This document shows, piece by piece, positions 12,710-14,822 of a stretch of DNA of 14,822 nucleotides. This DNA is from CAYZPB01 sp964480445. GTDB taxonomy: Bacteria; Bacillota; Bacilli; Tepidibacillales; Tepidibacillaceae. Position 1 is the first letter of the stretch, and each line of letters opens with the position of its first letter. The notes beneath the pieces were generated by a model. That model saw only the letters and a program-made list of their open reading frames with translations, was not told the origin of the DNA and did not search any database. The DNA is taken from positions 1 through 14,822 of the forward strand of contig CAYZPB010000022.1 of assembly GCA_964480445.1 (NCBI GenBank), given 5' to 3'. The position numbers were made by a program, and so were the translations under genes.

Positions 12710-13810
12710 ATGGCTTTAACTACTGGAATAGTAGGCTTGCCAAATGTTGGTAAATCTACTTTATTTAATGCAATTACGGAGGTTGGTGTTGAGGCAGCTA
12801 ACTATCCCTTCTGTACAATCGATCCAAACGTCGGAGTTGTCGAGGTGCCAGATGAACGTCTACAGAAGTTAAGTGATATTGTTAACCCAAAACGTGTAGT
12901 TCCAACTACTTTTGAATTTGTAGACATCGCTGGATTAGTAAGCGGTGCAAGTCGTGGTGAAGGACTGGGAAACAAGTTTCTTTCACATATCCGCGAAGTT
13001 GACTCGATAGCCATGGTTGTCCGTTGTTTCGATGATGATAACGTCACACATGTATCAGGCAAAGTTGACCCAGTAAACGATATTGAAGTGGTTAACATTG
13101 AACTTGTTTTAGCTGATCTTGAGTCTGTCGAAAGACGTATAGAACGGGCACAGAAAAGCTTAAAAGGCGGAGACAAACGAACCGCAATTGAAATCAGACT
13201 ACTAGAAAAAGTTCGGGAGGCACTGGCTAATGGAATACCGGCTAGGCGCCTTGAATATGATGAAGAGGAGCAACCTTTACTTAAGGAACAATTTCTCTTG
13301 ACGCTGAAACCGATTCTCTATGTTGCCAATGTTAGTGAAGCAGGTATAAAAGACCCAACAACTAACGATTATGTAGAACAGGTTCGAGAATATGCCAAGC
13401 AAGACGATGCAGAAGTAATTATCGTTAGTGCCAAGCTTGAAGCGGAAATAGCTGAGTTAGATAAAGCTGATCGTATTGGTTTTTTAGCAGAGATGGGAAT
13501 GACGGAATCAGGACTTGATCAGTTGATAAAAGTAGCTTATCAGCAACTCAATTTAATTACTTATTTTACAGCCGGGGTCCAAGAGGTGCACGCATGGACC
13601 GTACTTAAAGGAACTAAAGCGCCGCAAGCAGCTGGTGTAATTCATACAGATTTTGAACGCGGCTTTATTCGTGCCGAAGTAGTAGGCTACGAGGACCTAA
13701 TTGCTGCGGGGTCAATGTTGGCAGCTAGGGAAAAGGGGCTTATGAGAGTAGAAGGCAAGGAATATACGGTTAAAGACGGCGATGTAATGCACTTTCGCTT
13801 TAACGTATAA
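12710..13810 (+). CDS. ychF: Redox-regulated ATPase YchF (Obg-like, OLA1 family)
   Basis: Universally conserved P-loop ATPase of the Obg family that associates with ribosomes and stress responses. The length of 366 is normal. G1 GLPNVGKS (9-16), G3 DIAG (72-75), and NVSE (207-210) in place of the NKxD motif, which is the basis of ATP rather than GTP preference. SAKLE (240-244) is the G5 region. A coiled-coil insert covers about 130-205, and the C-terminal TGS domain about 283-366 ends GDVMHFRFNV. GGGGGAGAG precedes ATG by seven bases; the gap after the DUF951 gene is 23 bp, suggesting cotranscription. Confidence 0.97.
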   Translation: MALTTGIVGLPNVGKSTLFNAITEVGVEAANYPFCTIDPNVGVVEVPDERLQKLSDIVNPKRVVPTTFEFVDIAGLVSGASRGEGLGNKFLSHIREVDSIAMVVRCFDDDNVTHVSGKVDPVNDIEVVNIELVLADLESVERRIERAQKSLKGGDKRTAIEIRLLEKVREALANGIPARRLEYDEEEQPLLKEQFLLTLKPILYVANVSEAGIKDPTTNDYVEQVREYAKQDDAEVIIVSAKLEAEIAELDKADRIGFLAEMGMTESGLDQLIKVAYQQLNLITYFTAGVQEVHAWTVLKGTKAPQAAGVIHTDFERGFIRAEVVGYEDLIAAGSMLAAREKGLMRVEGKEYTVKDGDVMHFRFNV

Positions 13811-13816
13811 CTCTTG

Positions 13817-13845
13817 TTGCTATGAATAATAAAGAGTGATATAAT
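13817..13845 (+). promoter_or_regulatory. rpsF-ssb-rpsR operon promoter (extended -10)
   Basis: -35 TTGCTA (13817-13822, four of six), 17-nt spacer and perfect -10 TATAAT (13840-13845) preceded by TG in the extended position. Transcription would start near 13852, right at the first leader hairpin. Confidence 0.85.
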
Positions 13846-13853
13846 TTTTTAAT

Positions 13854-13923
13854 GCGAGCAGAGACTCGCTCCTTGCTCTGTACTAGATACAGGGCCGCTT
13901 AAGACCATAAGGAGGTGAAATGA
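13854..13923 (+). ncRNA. Candidate S6:S18 ribosomal protein leader (autoregulatory RNA)
   Basis: The leader folds into GCGAG (13854-13858)/CTCGC (13865-13869), and a main hairpin GCTCTGTA (13875-13882)/TACAGGGC (13888-13895) with a CTAGA loop. CTCCTT (13869-13874) pairs with AAGGAG (13909-13914), the rpsF Shine-Dalgarno. A CCG (13895-13897) sits at the junction of these helices, as in the known S6:S18 leader, whose CCG mimics the 16S rRNA site of S18. S6-S18 binding would stabilise the fold and block rpsF translation. Pairing is seen by eye; family membership is inferred. Confidence 0.7.
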
Positions 13924-14211
13924 ATGCGTAAATACGAATTGATGTACATCATCAAGCCAGACCTTGAGGAAGACGAAATCAAAGAAGCTATAGCTAAATT
14001 TCACGCAATTATTACTGATAATGGTGGTACTATTGATAAGCACACCGAAATAGGTAAAAAAAGAATTGCGTACGAAATGAATGACTATCAAGATGGCTAC
14101 TACGATCTAGTTAACTTTACTGCAAACACAGAGGTTGTTGCAGAGCTGGAGAGGGTTTTCAGAATTACTGAAAACGTTTTACGTTTCTTATTGATTAAAG
14201 ACGAGAAATAG
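13924..14211 (+). CDS. rpsF: 30S ribosomal protein S6
   Basis: A 95-residue small-subunit protein that forms a heterodimer with S18 on 16S rRNA. Family elements are KYELMYIIKPDL (3-14), IGKKRIAYEMNDYQDGYYDLVNF (43-65) and the terminal RITENVLRFLLIK. AAGGAGGTGA ends five bases before ATG; this same site pairs with upstream CTCCTT in the leader. First gene of the S6-SSB-S18 operon, 17 bp before ssb. Confidence 0.98.
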   Translation: MRKYELMYIIKPDLEEDEIKEAIAKFHAIITDNGGTIDKHTEIGKKRIAYEMNDYQDGYYDLVNFTANTEVVAELERVFRITENVLRFLLIKDEK

Positions 14212-14228
14212 TAATAGGAGGAACCGCA

Positions 14229-14696
14229 ATGTTAAATAGTGTTGTTCTAATTGGAAGACTAACAAGGGATCCAGAATTAAGATATACGCCAAACGGCATA
14301 GCTGTTTCGACTTTTACACTAGCTGTTAATCGGAATTTTACAAATAAGCAAGGTCAGAGAGAAGCTGACTTTATCAATATTGTTTCCTGGCGCAACACAG
14401 CTGAAATTGTTGCTAAATATTTAACAAAAGGTAGCCTAATTGCAGTAGAAGGGCGAATTCAAACGCGCAACTACGAAAACAAAGAGGGCAGACGCATCTA
14501 TGTTACTGAGGTTGTGGCAGATGATGTTAGGTTTCTGGAAACGAGAAGAGATAGAGGCGAAACTGATGATGCCGTCCAGCAAATGGGTGGAAGCACTGCT
14601 CAGCAAATGAGTGGTGGTAGATCAGTTGATACGGACGATCCTTTTGCAAATGCAGATGGACCAATCAACATCTCTGATGATGACTTACCGTTTTAG
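14229..14696 (+). CDS. ssb: Single-stranded DNA-binding protein SSB
   Basis: Protects single-stranded DNA in replication, recombination and repair and recruits partners through its acidic tip. It has 155 residues: OB-fold about 1-105 (LNSVVLIGRLTRDPELRYTP, FINIVSW, VEGRIQTRNYENKEG), then a flexible Gln/Gly/Ser-rich linker, and the canonical C-terminal tip DDDLPF. AGGAGG lies seven bases before ATG. Its place between rpsF and rpsR is the standard order, tying SSB supply to ribosomal protein synthesis. Confidence 0.98.
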   Translation: MLNSVVLIGRLTRDPELRYTPNGIAVSTFTLAVNRNFTNKQGQREADFINIVSWRNTAEIVAKYLTKGSLIAVEGRIQTRNYENKEGRRIYVTEVVADDVRFLETRRDRGETDDAVQQMGGSTAQQMSGGRSVDTDDPFANADGPINISDDDLPF

Positions 14697-14718
14697 TTTA
14701 ATTTAGGAGGGAAGATTA

Positions 14719-14822
14719 ATGAAACGTAGACCACGTGGAAATAGACGTCGTAAAGTTTGCTATTTTACAGCAAATAAAATTACACATATAGATTATAAAG
14801 ATGTAGAGATGTTAAAAAGGTT
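14719..14822 (+). CDS. rpsR: 30S ribosomal protein S18 (partial, runs off the window)
   Basis: The first 34 codons read MKRRPRGNRRRKVCYFTANK and onward through ITHIDYKDVEMLKR, matching the S18 N-terminus. S18 pairs with S6 in the small subunit. AGGAGG (14705-14710) is eight bases before ATG. Only the first cysteine of the CYFC motif common in S18 proteins is present (CYFT), suggesting a form that does not use that pair for zinc. The 3' end is outside the window. Confidence 0.96.
   Translation, partial: MKRRPRGNRRRKVCYFTANKITHIDYKDVEMLKR

Noticed and set aside
12802..13176. 124-codon open frame on the minus strand inside ychF
   Set aside because: Low-complexity Ser/Thr-rich translation antisense to the conserved YchF G domain; a shadow of the real gene.
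13849..14091. Minus-strand open frame over the S6 leader and rpsF start
   Set aside because: It overlaps a promoter-leader-gene arrangement fully explained on the plus strand, and its product looks random.
1..14822. Mobile element, CRISPR, defence or biosynthetic cluster
   Set aside because: No direct-repeat arrays, transposase, integrase or attachment sites; every long gene is a conserved origin-region gene in its usual order, apart from the DUF4446 and M23 pair.

Overview
This window is the replication-origin side of a chromosome from a low-GC Gram-positive bacterium (Bacillota/Firmicutes). The gene order dnaA (reverse) | rpmH-rnpA-yidD-yidC-jag-mnmE-mnmG-rsmG-noc-parA-parB ... DUF951-ychF-rpsF-ssb-rpsR is the conserved oriC neighbourhood known from Bacillus and Clostridia. 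A noc gene argues for a lineage that shares this trait with Bacilli. The DUF4446 gene after parB is more typical of Clostridia-like genomes. I cannot name the genus. Translations are long, uninterrupted and codon-consistent, and I see no sign of mobile DNA, phage, CRISPR or recent gene gain.

Layout. Bases 1-96 are the end of the dnaA-dnaN spacer. They hold a DnaA-trio-like repeat and three phased, near-consensus DnaA boxes, i.e. the probable unwinding side of a bipartite origin. dnaA (97-1431, minus strand) follows. Bases 1432-1803 form the second origin half, with at least six DnaA boxes, an AT-rich core, a probable dnaA promoter on the minus strand and a strong divergent promoter for rpmH. 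Bases 1804-4174 encode L34, RNase P protein, YidD, YidC and Jag/KhpB, closed by an intrinsic terminator. Bases 4238-8266 encode the tRNA/rRNA modification genes mnmE, mnmG and rsmG. A perfect parS then leads into noc-parA-parB (8314-10780), with a second perfect parS inside parB.

Bases 10884-12408 carry two envelope-associated genes, a DUF4446 membrane protein and an M23 peptidase; the latter has its own promoter. A small DUF951 protein and the ATPase YchF follow. The window ends in the S6-SSB-S18 operon, which starts from an extended -10 promoter and a structured leader that looks like the S6:S18 autoregulatory RNA and appears to sequester the rpsF ribosome binding site.

Together the genes link origin firing (DnaA), origin segregation (ParA/ParB/parS), division-site protection (Noc), membrane insertion (YidC), translation machinery and tRNA wobble modification. 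I found no wholly new system. The points most worth a second look are the DnaA-trio at the left edge, Noc residues that mostly but not fully match the Noc specificity code, an unusual MnmG motif substitution, a possible operator around the M23 promoter and the S6:S18 leader.
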